A DNA stretch of 33,029 nucleotides from Campylobacteraceae bacterium (GTDB lineage Bacteria; Campylobacterota; Campylobacteria; Campylobacterales; Sulfurovaceae). Position numbers and translations under genes: made by a program. The stretch spans positions 1-33,029 of the forward strand of contig JALUKQ010000053.1 in the NCBI GenBank assembly GCA_027056485.1, in the 5' to 3' direction. Below are positions 8,478 to 17,003 of the stretch, piece by piece; within the stretch, counting starts at the first letter, position 1; every line of letters begins with the position of its first letter. The notes beneath the pieces were generated by a model. The model did not search any database. It was not told where the DNA came from and saw only the letters and a program-made list of their open reading frames with translations.

Positions 8478-10865
8478 ATGATAAGAGTTGTAAAAAGAAG
8501 TGGTCGAATTGAAACATTGGACATTACAAAAATTCAAAAACACACCTCTGCTTCAGTAGCAGGTTTAGAGAATGTTAGTCAGAGTGAACTCGAAGTTGAC
8601 GCGAATCTTCAATTTCAAGACATGATGAGTTCTGAAAATATACAGTTGACACTTATTAAGACAGCTGTTGACAAGATTGATATTGACAGACCAAACTGGA
8701 CTTTTGTAGCAGCTAGACTTTTTCTTTATGACCTTTATCATAAAGTTGGTGGTAACGTTGGTGGTATTAAAGGTGAACCATATTTTCATTTAAGTAAATA
8801 TTTTGAACGTGGAGAGCAAGAAGGTCGTATTTTACTTGGACTTAAAGAGAAGTATGACCTTAATGATTTAAATGACTATATTGTACCTGATCGTGATTTA
8901 CAGTTTAACTATCTAGGTATACGAACTCTTTACGATAGATATTTACTAAAAGATGGTGAGGGTAAACCTATAGAACTTCCTCAACAGCTATTTATGGGCG
9001 TTGCTATGTTCTTAGCTCAAAATGAGTTTGATTGTCAAGCATGGGCAAAAAAGTTTTATGACATCTTGTCAAAATTTGAGGTTATGGCTGCCACACCTAC
9101 CCTCTCTAATGCTCGTACACCTAGACACCAGTTGTCATCATGTTACATAGGTTCATCCCCTGACAACATCGAAGGTATTTTTGATGTTTACAAAGAGATG
9201 GCACTCTTGTCAAAGTTTGGTGGAGGAATCGGTTGGGACTGGTCACAGGTTCGTGGAATGGGTTCATATATAGATGGACACAAACATGCAGCAGGTGGGA
9301 TTGTTCCTTTTTTGAAAATTGCTAATGATGTTGCCATTGCTGTTGACCAACTTGGAACACGTAAAGGTGCTATTGCTGTTTACGTTGAGCCTTGGCATAT
9401 TGACATAAGAGATTTTCTCGACCTTAAGAAAAACTCAGGAGAAGAGAGAAGAAGAGCTCATGATCTTTTTCCTGCTTTATGGCTAAACGATCTATTTATG
9501 CAAAGGGTTCAAGAGGATGGACGATGGACACTATTTGACCCTTATGAAGTACGTGAGTTGACAGACCTTTACGGTAAAGAATTTGAAGAACGCTACTTAG
9601 CATTAGAGGAAGGTACAAGTAATATTACACGTGAAACTATCTCGGCTAAAAGTTTATGGAAAGAGATTTTACGCTCATACTTTGAAACAGGAAACCCATT
9701 TTTAACATTTAAAGATGCAGCAAATAAAGCTAACCCCAATAAACATACAGGAATCATAAGAAGCTCAAACCTCTGTACAGAGATTTTTCAAAACACTGCC
9801 CCAAACTATTATAAAATAAAATTGACATTTGTTGATGGTTCCATTACTGTACTAGAAGAGGAGGAGATGGTTACTGTTGATAATGGCATGACAAAACCTG
9901 CTAAGAAGATTACAGCACTTGACTCTATTGGAGGTAAACAAATTTGGATGGTTGACAAAGAACAGACCGATGGTGACACAGCTGTCTGTAACCTTGCATC
10001 AATTAACTTATCAAAAATCAATACTAAAGAAGATATAGAGAGAGTTGTTCCTATTGCTATACGAATGCTTGACAATGTTATTGACTTAAACTTTTACCCA
10101 TTGTCAAAAGTTAAAAAGACAAATGAAAAAACTCGTGCCATTGGTTTAGGTGTTATGGGTGAGGCTCAAATGTTGGCTGAGTCAAAAATAGTTTGGGGTT
10201 CAAATGAACACTTTCATAAAGTAGATGAAGTAATGGAGTCAGTATCTTACTATGCTATTAAATCATCATCTGATTTAGCTATAGAGAAAGGAAAGTACCC
10301 AACCTATGAAGGTTCAGAGTGGAGCAAAGGTATCTTCCCTATTGACAATGCAAATACAGAAGCTTGTAAACTGGTTGACCGTGGTGGACTCTTTGGTTAT
10401 ACACATGACTGGTTAGCACTTAAAGAGAAAGTAAAGAGTGATGGTATGCGTAATGGTTACTTGATGGCAGTTGCACCTACTTCGTCAATCTCTATCTTAA
10501 CAGGTACAACACAAGCAATTGAACCTGTTTACAAACGTAAATGGTTTGAAGAGAACTTGTCAGGTCTTATCCCTGTAGTTGTACCAAACTTGTCACCTGA
10601 TACTTGGGAGTACTACACTCCATCTTATGACCTTGACCAAAATGTATTGGTTAAAGCTGGAGCCATTAGACAAAAATGGATAGATCAAGGACAATCCCTT
10701 AACATCTTTATTACACTTGACAAAGCTTCTGGTAAATATCTCAATGAGATTTACATGAATGCTTGGAAGTATGGATTGAAATCAACATACTATTTAAGAA
10801 GTCAATCTCCTGAGGCTTCAAATGATATTGAAGACCGTTCTCAGGAATGTGTTGGGTGTCAATAA
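8478..10865 (+). CDS. nrdA: Class Ia ribonucleoside-diphosphate reductase alpha subunit
   Basis: NrdA reduces ribonucleoside diphosphates to deoxynucleotides together with the radical-bearing beta subunit NrdB, which is not in this window. Its 795 residues begin with an ATP-cone (about 1-90, VVKRSGRIETLDITKIQKH) that senses ATP/dATP. The active-site set is present: C222 (SSCYIGS) and C504 (DTAVCNLASIN) as the redox pair, C433 in NLCTEIF as the thiyl-radical cysteine, the tyrosine pair in KSTYYLRS, and the C-terminal shuttle cysteines C791 and C794 (CVGCQ). Between the radical loop and C504 there is an insertion of about 55 residues (443-498), which I recall as a feature of Helicobacter/Campylobacter enzymes. 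The ATG is preceded by AAGGAAG. The paired repeat of locus B lies just after the stop. Confidence 0.96.
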   Translation: MIRVVKRSGRIETLDITKIQKHTSASVAGLENVSQSELEVDANLQFQDMMSSENIQLTLIKTAVDKIDIDRPNWTFVAARLFLYDLYHKVGGNVGGIKGEPYFHLSKYFERGEQEGRILLGLKEKYDLNDLNDYIVPDRDLQFNYLGIRTLYDRYLLKDGEGKPIELPQQLFMGVAMFLAQNEFDCQAWAKKFYDILSKFEVMAATPTLSNARTPRHQLSSCYIGSSPDNIEGIFDVYKEMALLSKFGGGIGWDWSQVRGMGSYIDGHKHAAGGIVPFLKIANDVAIAVDQLGTRKGAIAVYVEPWHIDIRDFLDLKKNSGEERRRAHDLFPALWLNDLFMQRVQEDGRWTLFDPYEVRELTDLYGKEFEERYLALEEGTSNITRETISAKSLWKEILRSYFETGNPFLTFKDAANKANPNKHTGIIRSSNLCTEIFQNTAPNYYKIKLTFVDGSITVLEEEEMVTVDNGMTKPAKKITALDSIGGKQIWMVDKEQTDGDTAVCNLASINLSKINTKEDIERVVPIAIRMLDNVIDLNFYPLSKVKKTNEKTRAIGLGVMGEAQMLAESKIVWGSNEHFHKVDEVMESVSYYAIKSSSDLAIEKGKYPTYEGSEWSKGIFPIDNANTEACKLVDRGGLFGYTHDWLALKEKVKSDGMRNGYLMAVAPTSSISILTGTTQAIEPVYKRKWFEENLSGLIPVVVPNLSPDTWEYYTPSYDLDQNVLVKAGAIRQKWIDQGQSLNIFITLDKASGKYLNEIYMNAWKYGLKSTYYLRSQSPEASNDIEDRSQECVGCQ

Positions 10866-10881
10866 TATTATAGAACAACAT

Positions 10882-10973
10882 GGGCAGACACATCGGTCTG
10901 CCCCTACGGCTCAATATGTTTTTAAAATCTTTTAATCTATGCAACATGTAGGGGTAGACCAATGTGTCTACCC
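10882..10973. repeat. Inverted pair of dispersed palindromic repeat (locus B)
   Basis: Two 26-base units, 10882-10907 and 10948-10973, face each other and differ at three positions. They are separated by 40 bases. Each unit is a perfect hairpin: GGGCAGAC with GTCTGCCC around loop ACATCG on the left, and GGGTAGAC with GTCTACCC around loop CAATGT on the right. Each also carries a CCTAC/GTAGG tail. It starts 16 bases after the nrdA stop, and the long foldback may end nrdA transcription. Unit, tail and spacer length match locus A at 5872-5973. Confidence 0.87.
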
Positions 10974-11113
10974 TTTATTGTCAAAATATCCCAAAAACCT
11001 CATATTCTTCTCTAAAATCAAAAATAAGCCATTTTCGTAGTAAAATCAACCCATGGTATTCAAAAAAATAAAAAAGCTCTTATTTTAGCCCTATTTTCCC
11101 CTTGCTCTTTTGC

Positions 11114-11119
11114 TATAAT
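11114..11119 (+). promoter_or_regulatory. -10 element for ppnP
   Basis: TATAAT, preceded by TTTTGC, lies 30 bases before the ppnP start codon, in a gap that otherwise shows only AT-rich sequence after the locus B repeat. AAGGAAAAAA next to the ATG is the ribosome binding site. No clear -35 box is visible. Confidence 0.5.
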
Positions 11120-11149
11120 GTTTAAAAATTTAACAATATAAGGAAAAAA

Positions 11150-11458
11150 ATGAATTTTGAAAATGTAACGGTAGACATTGCAGGTAACAGTTATTTTGAC
11201 GGAGCTGTAACAAGCAGAACAATTCACTTTACAGATGGAAGCAGAAAAACTTTAGGTTATATGCAAAAAGGTGAATTTGAGTTTGGAACAGAGGCTGCAG
11301 AGCTTATGGAGATAACAGCTGGTGAATTAGATTATAAATTAGCAGATTCAAATGAGTGGATAAGTGTTAAAGGTGGAGAAAGTTTTAATGTACCTGCCAA
11401 CTCAAAGTTCCAAGTAAATGTAAAAAAGATTACAGACTACTGTTGCTCTTACCTCTAA
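11150..11458 (+). CDS. ppnP: Pyrimidine/purine nucleoside phosphorylase PpnP (YaiE family)
   Basis: PpnP is a small cupin-fold enzyme (formerly DUF1255; YaiE in Escherichia coli) that phosphorolytically cleaves a range of purine and pyrimidine nucleosides for salvage. The 102 residues are close to the usual 94. The family hallmarks are easy to see: VTSRTIHFTDGSRKTLG, GEFEFGTEA, MEITAGELDY, FNVPANSKF and the C-terminal DYCCSYL. The gene has its own TATAAT and ribosome binding site, stands alone, and converges with the unrecognised gene on its right. Confidence 0.94.
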   Translation: MNFENVTVDIAGNSYFDGAVTSRTIHFTDGSRKTLGYMQKGEFEFGTEAAELMEITAGELDYKLADSNEWISVKGGESFNVPANSKFQVNVKKITDYCCSYL

Positions 11459-11465
11459 GAAGTTC

Positions 11466-11496
11466 CTATAGGTGAGAAAGTTATTCACATCTATAG
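11466..11496. terminator. Imperfect hairpin between convergent genes
   Basis: CTATAG-GTGA and TCAC-(AT)-CTATAG pair around a 9-base loop, with one 2-base bulge. It lies between the ppnP stop and the end of the convergent 113-residue gene. There is no T run, so efficient intrinsic termination is doubtful. The loop and right arm hold TTATTCACA (11481-11489), the 9-mer found repeatedly beside dnaA, which may be chance. Confidence 0.35.
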
Positions 11497-11501
11497 AGAC
11501 A

Positions 11502-11843
11502 TTAACAGACCATCCAATTTTCCATTTTAAACACATCTTCTGTACAAGGCATACCTTTCCAACCATTAGTATCAAGATACATCATTTTTCCACCAAAGTA
11601 ACCTACCACATACATCTCTTTGTAAATAGGGTACATACCACCTGAAAACATAGCAAAAATATCTTCATAAGAGTTAGGATGCTCATAGTGTTCAAAGTCT
11701 AAAGAGTGCAAAACTATAAGTGCATAGTGAAGCATTTCATTTTTCATCATAGAAACAGATAAAACATAATAGGATGGGTAGGTTACGGATGGCTCTTCTA
11801 ACAGTTCAGAGACATAGAGCCGTTCTTTCTTTTTGTTATACAT
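11502..11843 (-). CDS. Unrecognised 113-residue protein
   Basis: I do not recognise this protein. It begins MYNKKKERLYVSELLEEP, has no signal peptide or membrane span, and is unusually rich in Tyr and Met. Aromatic/glycine patches such as FSGGMYPIYKEMYVVGYFGG and YLDTNGWKG suggest a compact beta-rich fold, but no motif ties it to a family. The ATG has only a weak Shine-Dalgarno match (TTAAG, well upstream), and a T-rich stretch precedes it. It lies downstream of the exported DsrE-like gene on the same strand with a 63-base gap, so it may share that transcript. Codon use looks like that of its neighbours, so it is probably a real gene. Confidence 0.65.
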   Translation of the reverse strand: MYNKKKERLYVSELLEEPSVTYPSYYVLSVSMMKNEMLHYALIVLHSLDFEHYEHPNSYEDIFAMFSGGMYPIYKEMYVVGYFGGKMMYLDTNGWKGMPCTEDVFKMENWMVC

Positions 11844-11906
11844 AAAAAAAGTATACTTAAGATATTCACATAAAACAAGAGATATGTCAAATTGTCATAT
11901 TTTCAA

Positions 11907-12383
11907 TTAAAAACTTATAATTTTTGCCTCAGACTCAAATACTTTTGCAAATATCTCTGTAGAAATCACCTCTTTAGCACCATCTATAAAGTCATCTTCA
12001 TCCAATCCCATTTCATTGGTATTAGCAGAACAGAGTTGAATAATTGCTCCACTTTTAACAGCCTCTTCAAGTAATGCTCTAGGTGTTCTGTCTTTAGCAA
12101 AATAAATATTTTGTTCACCATCTTTTAAAGCGTATTTAAGAGCATTAGCAGCAATAACTATTGTCACATCTGCACCTTGCTTAACTCCACTAAGTGCCAT
12201 ACCAAAGCCCATACCAGCAACTTGTAGGTCTCCATTACTCACAAAAACAACGAGTTTTTTTCCTGAAAGTGTTTTCTTCTTTTTAAGCATAGTTTTTGTG
12301 CTATTGGAATCTTTATTCTCTTCTGCAACAGTATAAGTACTTATAAACAATAAAGCACATAATAATATAATCTTTTTATACAT
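11907..12383 (-). CDS. Exported DsrE-like family protein
   Basis: Of 158 residues, the first 20 (MYKKIILLCALLFISTYTVA) look like a Sec signal peptide. A short charged linker follows, then a DsrE/DsrF/YchN-type alpha/beta domain from about residue 40: KKLVVFVSNGDLQ, GMGFGMALSG, DVTIVIAANALKYALKDG, a helix, then IQLCSANTNEMGL. The only cysteine of the mature part lies in LCSANTNEMG, where cytoplasmic DsrE relatives carry their sulfur-trafficking cysteine. Family members relay sulfur or reduce small partners. Export suggests a periplasmic role, for example in sulfur or redox handling, but no partner is next to it. It starts 50 bases after recJ on the same strand, with its own TATAAT (12402-12407) and AGGAGATTTAA before the ATG. 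Confidence 0.78.
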   Translation of the reverse strand: MYKKIILLCALLFISTYTVAEENKDSNSTKTMLKKKKTLSGKKLVVFVSNGDLQVAGMGFGMALSGVKQGADVTIVIAANALKYALKDGEQNIYFAKDRTPRALLEEAVKSGAIIQLCSANTNEMGLDEDDFIDGAKEVISTEIFAKVFESEAKIISF

Positions 12384-12433
12384 TTAAATCTCCTATGAAA
12401 AATTATATTATTTTCTTATAGATGTATCCTTAA

Positions 12434-14020
12434 TTAGATTATAATTTTTTCTACCATAAGTTGCAGTGTAACTCTATTGTTAAAATGATTTTCATTAATT
12501 CCATAAATTACGGAAACCACTTCTCCTATGTGAAAAACTTCTTTTGTCTTAAAGAGTACAGCTTGTTGAGTGACCCCATTATGTAAAAAAGTAAAACGCC
12601 TATGCTCTTTTTCTTTTCCCATTTCACTCACATCTTCTATAGTAACATCTTTGGTTATGAATTTTGGTCGTGGATTTCCTTGACCATAAGGCTCATAAGA
12701 CTTCATCATATTCACAAGTTTAAAGTCTATATGTGAAAAACTCAACTCACCTAAAATATCTGGGTCAAAAGATGTTTCATCATAATTTTCTAAGAGATAA
12801 TTTTGATTAATCTCTTTTTTTAATGCATTTAAGTTCTCTTTTGGTAAACTTAAACCAATGGCTGCATCATGACCACCAAATTTGTTGAGTAAAGGACGAC
12901 AGGGGTTAGTAATTTTAAAAAGATTACAGACATGAAAACTTCGCCCACTTCCTTTTAAGTCACCATTTTCACTCTGAGTTAAAATGATGGTCGGTTTTTC
13001 AAAACGTCGTCCTACTCTAGCAGCAACAATACCCACTACCCCTTCATGCCAATCATCACCAGCAACCACAATGACTTTATCATCAGGATTGACTAACACT
13101 AAGGCTTCATCAGTAATCTTTTGTTCTATGGCTTTACGTTCATTATTAAAATCTATAAGTCTCTCCAAACGTACACGTGCATCATAGATATTTTGACTGA
13201 GTAGAAACTCTACTGACCACTTAGCATCATCCATTCTTCCTGCAGAGTTCAGAACAGGTGCAATTTGAAAACCTATATCATCAGCAGATAATGCAACTTT
13301 ATCTAACTTTTCCATAAATGCTCTAATGGCTGGAAGTTGTGAACGATTTAGCAGTTTAAGACCAGCTGTCACCATGGCACGATTAATATGTTGCAGAGGC
13401 ATCATATCAGCAATAATAGCTATACTTACCAAGCCAAGGTATGACTTGATATCTACTTGACTGTTTAAAGCCTTGTTAAGCGATGCTATAAGGTACCACG
13501 CAATTTGTGCACCACATACTTCTTCATAAGGGAAAGTACAATCTTGTTGTTTTTGGTCAACTATAGCAAAAGCATCTGGTACGATTGAGGGTAAAAGATG
13601 ATGGTCGGTAATAATAAGGTCTATCTCGTGTTCTTTACATAACTCAGCTGCTCTTACAGCTGAGATACCATTATCAACTGTAATAACCAAGTCAAAACCT
13701 ACGACTCTAGGAATAAGGTTTTCGGATAGTCCATAACCATCGGTAAAACGGTTAGGAATAATCCACTCAAGCTCTACACCAATATCATTAAAAAACATTT
13801 TCATTAGGCTTGTTGAGGTAATACCATCTACATCGTAATCACCTATCAAAATAATTTTTTCACTTTGATGAATAGCTTGAACTATACGTTGGGTAGCTTT
13901 GTCCATATCTTTAAAGGTTGAAGGTTTCGGTAAGTCAGCTAGTGATAAAAAGCCTTCTTCTATAAAACGTGACTGTAGATGTTTTTCTATGATTTGTGGG
14001 TTTATTTTTTGATAAGGCAT
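12434..14020 (-). CDS. recJ: Single-stranded-DNA-specific exonuclease RecJ
   Basis: RecJ digests single-stranded DNA 5' to 3' in recombination, mismatch repair and rescue of stalled forks. The 528 residues are a little shorter than the Escherichia coli protein (577). The DHH phosphoesterase motifs are visible: DYDVDG at 61-66, the VDNG strand, and the name-giving DHH at 139-141 (ITDHH). The DHHA1 part with GRMDDAKWS and GGHDAAIG follows, then a C-terminal OB-like domain. It is downstream of pyrG on the same strand, as in Campylobacter, with a degenerate palindromic repeat in the 88-base gap. The ribosome binding site before the ATG is weak. Confidence 0.95.
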   Translation of the reverse strand: MPYQKINPQIIEKHLQSRFIEEGFLSLADLPKPSTFKDMDKATQRIVQAIHQSEKIILIGDYDVDGITSTSLMKMFFNDIGVELEWIIPNRFTDGYGLSENLIPRVVGFDLVITVDNGISAVRAAELCKEHEIDLIITDHHLLPSIVPDAFAIVDQKQQDCTFPYEEVCGAQIAWYLIASLNKALNSQVDIKSYLGLVSIAIIADMMPLQHINRAMVTAGLKLLNRSQLPAIRAFMEKLDKVALSADDIGFQIAPVLNSAGRMDDAKWSVEFLLSQNIYDARVRLERLIDFNNERKAIEQKITDEALVLVNPDDKVIVVAGDDWHEGVVGIVAARVGRRFEKPTIILTQSENGDLKGSGRSFHVCNLFKITNPCRPLLNKFGGHDAAIGLSLPKENLNALKKEINQNYLLENYDETSFDPDILGELSFSHIDFKLVNMMKSYEPYGQGNPRPKFITKDVTIEDVSEMGKEKEHRRFTFLHNGVTQQAVLFKTKEVFHIGEVVSVIYGINENHFNNRVTLQLMVEKIII

Positions 14021-14064
14021 GAAGATTATTCTTTCTTTAAAAAACTATTAACATTAAAAACATA

Positions 14065-14088
14065 GGTAGAGACATCGCTCTACCCTAC
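14065..14088. repeat. Single degenerate unit of the palindromic repeat (locus C)
   Basis: GGTAGAG and CTCTACC pair perfectly around loop ACATCG, followed by CTAC. The loop is identical to that of the left unit of locus B, and the CTAC tail is kept. Unlike loci A and B it stands alone. It lies between the pyrG stop and the recJ start, which are on the same strand, so it may weaken transcription into recJ. Confidence 0.7.
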
Positions 14089-14108
14089 AAATTATACATA
14101 TAAAAAAA

Positions 14109-15743
14109 TTATTTTTCTCTACTCTCTAAAGCTGTCTTAACAAAAGCCAAAATTGCAGGGTTTGGATTTTGTAGACGAGAAGTAAATTCTGGGTGAAATT
14201 GAACACCTAAAAACCAAGGATGATCTTTCACTTCAACAGCCTCTATTAATCCATCTGACTCACCTGTAATCTCCATACCATTTGATTCTAAAGCTTCACG
14301 GTACTTAGGATTTGCCTCATATCTATGTCGATGACGTTCAAAGATGGTAGATGCACCATATGCTTCACGGAGATTTGACCCCTCCTTTGTATCACACTCA
14401 TACTCACCAAGACGCATGGTTCCACCCATTGGTGATTTTGTGGTTCTTACTTGTCTTGAACCAGACGAATCAATAAATTCATCTATCAAAAAGATAATTG
14501 GGTTCTCTGTCTCTTCATCAAACTCTACAGAAGTAGCATCTTTTAGTCCCAATATATTACGAGCAAATTCAATCATAGCAAGTTGCATTCCTAGACAAAT
14601 ACCTAAAAATGGAATTTTATTTTCACGTGCATACTTAATAGCCTCAATTTTACCTTCAACACCACGTTCACCAAACCCACCTGCTACTAAAATACCATCA
14701 CAATCTATTAAGTAATGTTTTGCTGAGTTATTTACTATTTTTTCACTATCAACCCATTTTATTTCAACATCAGCATCAAGATTGGCACCAGCATGAATAA
14801 GTGCTTCTGTCAGTGATTTATATGATTCTTTTAAGTCTAAATATTTACCAACAAAAGCGATAGTTGTTTTCTTTTTAGGCTCAATGATTTTACGTACTAA
14901 ATCAGTCCATAGTTGCATATCTGGTTTTAAATTGCCTAGATTTAACTCTTTAGCAATAGGTTCCAAAATATCTTGAGCCATAAAATTTAATGGTACCTCA
15001 TAAATGGTTGGAGCATCAATGGCTTCAATAACAGAATTAGTTTCGATATCACAAGTATACGCAATCTTACGTTTAATATCTGATGGAATTCTCTCTTCTG
15101 CTCTTAAAATAAGCATTTGAGGAGTAATACCAATACGTCTTAACTCTTGTACTGAGTGTTGAGTAGGTTTCGTTTTTAATTCACCTGCAGTTCGAATATA
15201 AGGAAGAAGTGTTACATGAATATTCATAACATTCTCTTTTCCAAACTCATGTTTCATTTGTCGAATGGTTTCTAGAAAAGGCATACCTTCCATGTCACCA
15301 GTGGTTCCACCAAGCTCAACAATAAGAATATCTTTTCCATTACCAGCTATTACTATTCTCTCCTTAATCTCATTGGTAATATGAGGAACAATTTGTATCG
15401 TTTTACCGAGGTATTTACCTTGACGTTCATTTTCTATAACTGTTTTATAGATTCTTCCTGTAGTAAAGTTGTTATTTTGAGTTAATGAACTATCTAAAAA
15501 ACGTTCATAATGACCTAAGTCCAAATCTGTTTCAGCACCATCTTTAGTAACAAAAACTTCTCCATGTTCTAATGGTGACATAGTTCCTGGATCAACATTA
15601 ATATAGGGATCAAGTTTAAGAACACCTACTCTTAGACCAGAGTGTTTTAATAGTGTTCCGACACTAGCAGCTGTAATTCCTTTTCCGAGCGAACTGAGTA
15701 CGCCTCCTGTTACAAAAATGTACTTGGTTTCATTGGTTGGCAT
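14109..15743 (-). CDS. pyrG: CTP synthase
   Basis: PyrG makes CTP from UTP, ATP and glutamine-derived ammonia. Its 544 residues show the two expected domains. The N-terminal synthase (1 to about 270) has the P-loop [10 protein letters not shown] (K21) and the [12 protein letters not shown] region. The C-terminal class I glutamine amidotransferase has catalytic C383 in GICLGMQ with H517 and E519 in QFHPEF. It starts 17 bases after dnaN, with AGAGGAAAA before the ATG, so it is very likely co-transcribed with dnaA-dnaN. CTP made here is also the substrate of RfbF in the sugar locus, but no regulatory link is visible. Confidence 0.97.
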   Translation of the reverse strand: MPTNETKYIFVTGGVLSSLGKGITAASVGTLLKHSGLRVGVLKLDPYINVDPGTMSPLEHGEVFVTKDGAETDLDLGHYERFLDSSLTQNNNFTTGRIYKTVIENERQGKYLGKTIQIVPHITNEIKERIVIAGNGKDILIVELGGTTGDMEGMPFLETIRQMKHEFGKENVMNIHVTLLPYIRTAGELKTKPTQHSVQELRRIGITPQMLILRAEERIPSDIKRKIAYTCDIETNSVIEAIDAPTIYEVPLNFMAQDILEPIAKELNLGNLKPDMQLWTDLVRKIIEPKKKTTIAFVGKYLDLKESYKSLTEALIHAGANLDADVEIKWVDSEKIVNNSAKHYLIDCDGILVAGGFGERGVEGKIEAIKYARENKIPFLGICLGMQLAMIEFARNILGLKDATSVEFDEETENPIIFLIDEFIDSSGSRQVRTTKSPMGGTMRLGEYECDTKEGSNLREAYGASTIFERHRHRYEANPKYREALESNGMEITGESDGLIEAVEVKDHPWFLGVQFHPEFTSRLQNPNPAILAFVKTALESREK

Positions 15744-15760
15744 TAATAATTTTCCTCTTT

Positions 15761-16825
15761 TTATGCAATAATTGGCATAATAACTGTAATAAAGTTTTTG
15801 TTTTTTAAAACAAATGGTAATGTTGGTTCGTTTAATAGAAGTTCAAATTCATTTTCTTCTACTTGTGCAATAAAATCTAAAAGATATCTAGAGTTCACAT
15901 TGAGTGTAAATTCAGAATTTAATCCTGTATTTAATACAAGTTGATCTTTAGCCTCTTTATTATCTGCTGTTAAAGCTTCAAATATTATCTCTTCTTGAGA
16001 AAAGGTAAGTTTTATCTCTTGTGATACAGGAGTGACTTTTTTAATTGATTCAATCATCTCTTTTTTAGGTAATTTTATTGAAATTTTACTTTCATTAGGC
16101 ACAATACGTTGATAATCAGGATAATTTCCATTAATTAGTCTACTAAAGAAATAGTAATTTTCATTTTGAATAATTAAATTTGTATCATCATAATAGATAT
16201 CTATTTTGTTCATGAAAAGTTTTTGAATTTCTAAAATAGCTTTTTTAGGAATGATTAATGAAAATTCAAATTCATTTTGACTCTCCATAGTTGCTATAGC
16301 TAATCTTCTTGTATCTGTACCTACTAGCATAGTAGATGAATTTTTAATATCTAATAGTGCTCCATTTAATTCAAACTTAGGATTATTGTTATCTATAGCA
16401 GATGATATTTTTTTAAATCCCTGTATGAGATTAATAGAGTCTAAAGATATTTGTGGTTTATCTTCTATATTTGGAAAAGATGGAAAATTAGTTGGATTAA
16501 AAGTAGGTAGTTTATATTTAGTTCTATTTTGTTTTATAACTAAATCATTTTCTACTACTTCTAGAGTAATTTCATCGTTTAACATACGAATATAGTCTAA
16601 TAAGTTTTTTCCATTAGCTGTAAAGGAACCCTCTTCTTCAATAATTATGTTATTACTATTGATAACTAAACCTATCTCTCCATCTGTAGCTTTTATAGTA
16701 CATAAATCATTTTGAGTTTCAAAATAGATATGAGAAGTAATTTGACTTGCATCTTTTTTTTCTAAAAAAGGTTGCAAGTTAATCAATATAGATTCTATTA
16801 GTGGTTTTGTAACACGAATTTTCAT
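15761..16825 (-). CDS. dnaN: DNA polymerase III beta sliding clamp
   Basis: DnaN forms the ring-shaped dimer that tethers DNA polymerase III and other replication factors to DNA. The 354 residues fit the three-domain clamp and are typical for Campylobacterota (Escherichia coli 366). The family pattern is visible at the start ([20 protein letters not shown]), in the middle ([19 protein letters not shown]), and at the C-terminal end ([17 protein letters not shown]). The ATG has GGGAGATAAA before it. It lies downstream of dnaA across a 178-base gap that carries further DnaA-box-like sites, and leads straight into pyrG. gyrB or recF, which often follow dnaN, are not here. Confidence 0.97.
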   Translation of the reverse strand: MKIRVTKPLIESILINLQPFLEKKDASQITSHIYFETQNDLCTIKATDGEIGLVINSNNIIIEEEGSFTANGKNLLDYIRMLNDEITLEVVENDLVIKQNRTKYKLPTFNPTNFPSFPNIEDKPQISLDSINLIQGFKKISSAIDNNNPKFELNGALLDIKNSSTMLVGTDTRRLAIATMESQNEFEFSLIIPKKAILEIQKLFMNKIDIYYDDTNLIIQNENYYFFSRLINGNYPDYQRIVPNESKISIKLPKKEMIESIKKVTPVSQEIKLTFSQEEIIFEALTADNKEAKDQLVLNTGLNSEFTLNVNSRYLLDFIAQVEENEFELLLNEPTLPFVLKNKNFITVIMPIIA

Positions 16826-17003
16826 TTTATCTCCCTATTTTTTATACTCTATATTTCTTTAATAAGTAGTGATAGTAGTAGTTGTTGTTGAAAATGTGAA
16901 AAACTATTTAAAAGTTAATAGTTGTGGTATTTACTTTTAAATTTTAGACTATTAGTTATTCACATCTTTTCACTTATTGAATTATATCTTTTTTTAGTAA
17001 AAA
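16826..17003. promoter_or_regulatory. dnaA-dnaN gap with DnaA-box-like sites (possible second half of oriC)
   Basis: This AT-rich gap holds TTATTCACA at 16956-16964 (plus strand) and TTTTTCACA on the minus strand at 16895-16903, one base off that form. It also probably contains a promoter for dnaN-pyrG. In Helicobacter pylori the origin is bipartite, with boxes on both sides of dnaA; this gap would be the dnaA-downstream half. The number of exact boxes is low, so this half is less certain than the one upstream of dnaA. Confidence 0.5.

Noticed and set aside
5872-10973. CRISPR array or attachment sites made from the repeated GGGCAGAC units
   Set aside because: Units occur as facing pairs or singly at distant loci, not as direct repeats with regular spacers, and there are no cas or integrase genes.
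11481-11489. Isolated exact TTATTCACA between ppnP and the 113-residue gene
   Set aside because: A single 9-mer without neighbours; about one such match is expected by chance in the window. I do not call it a DnaA regulatory site.
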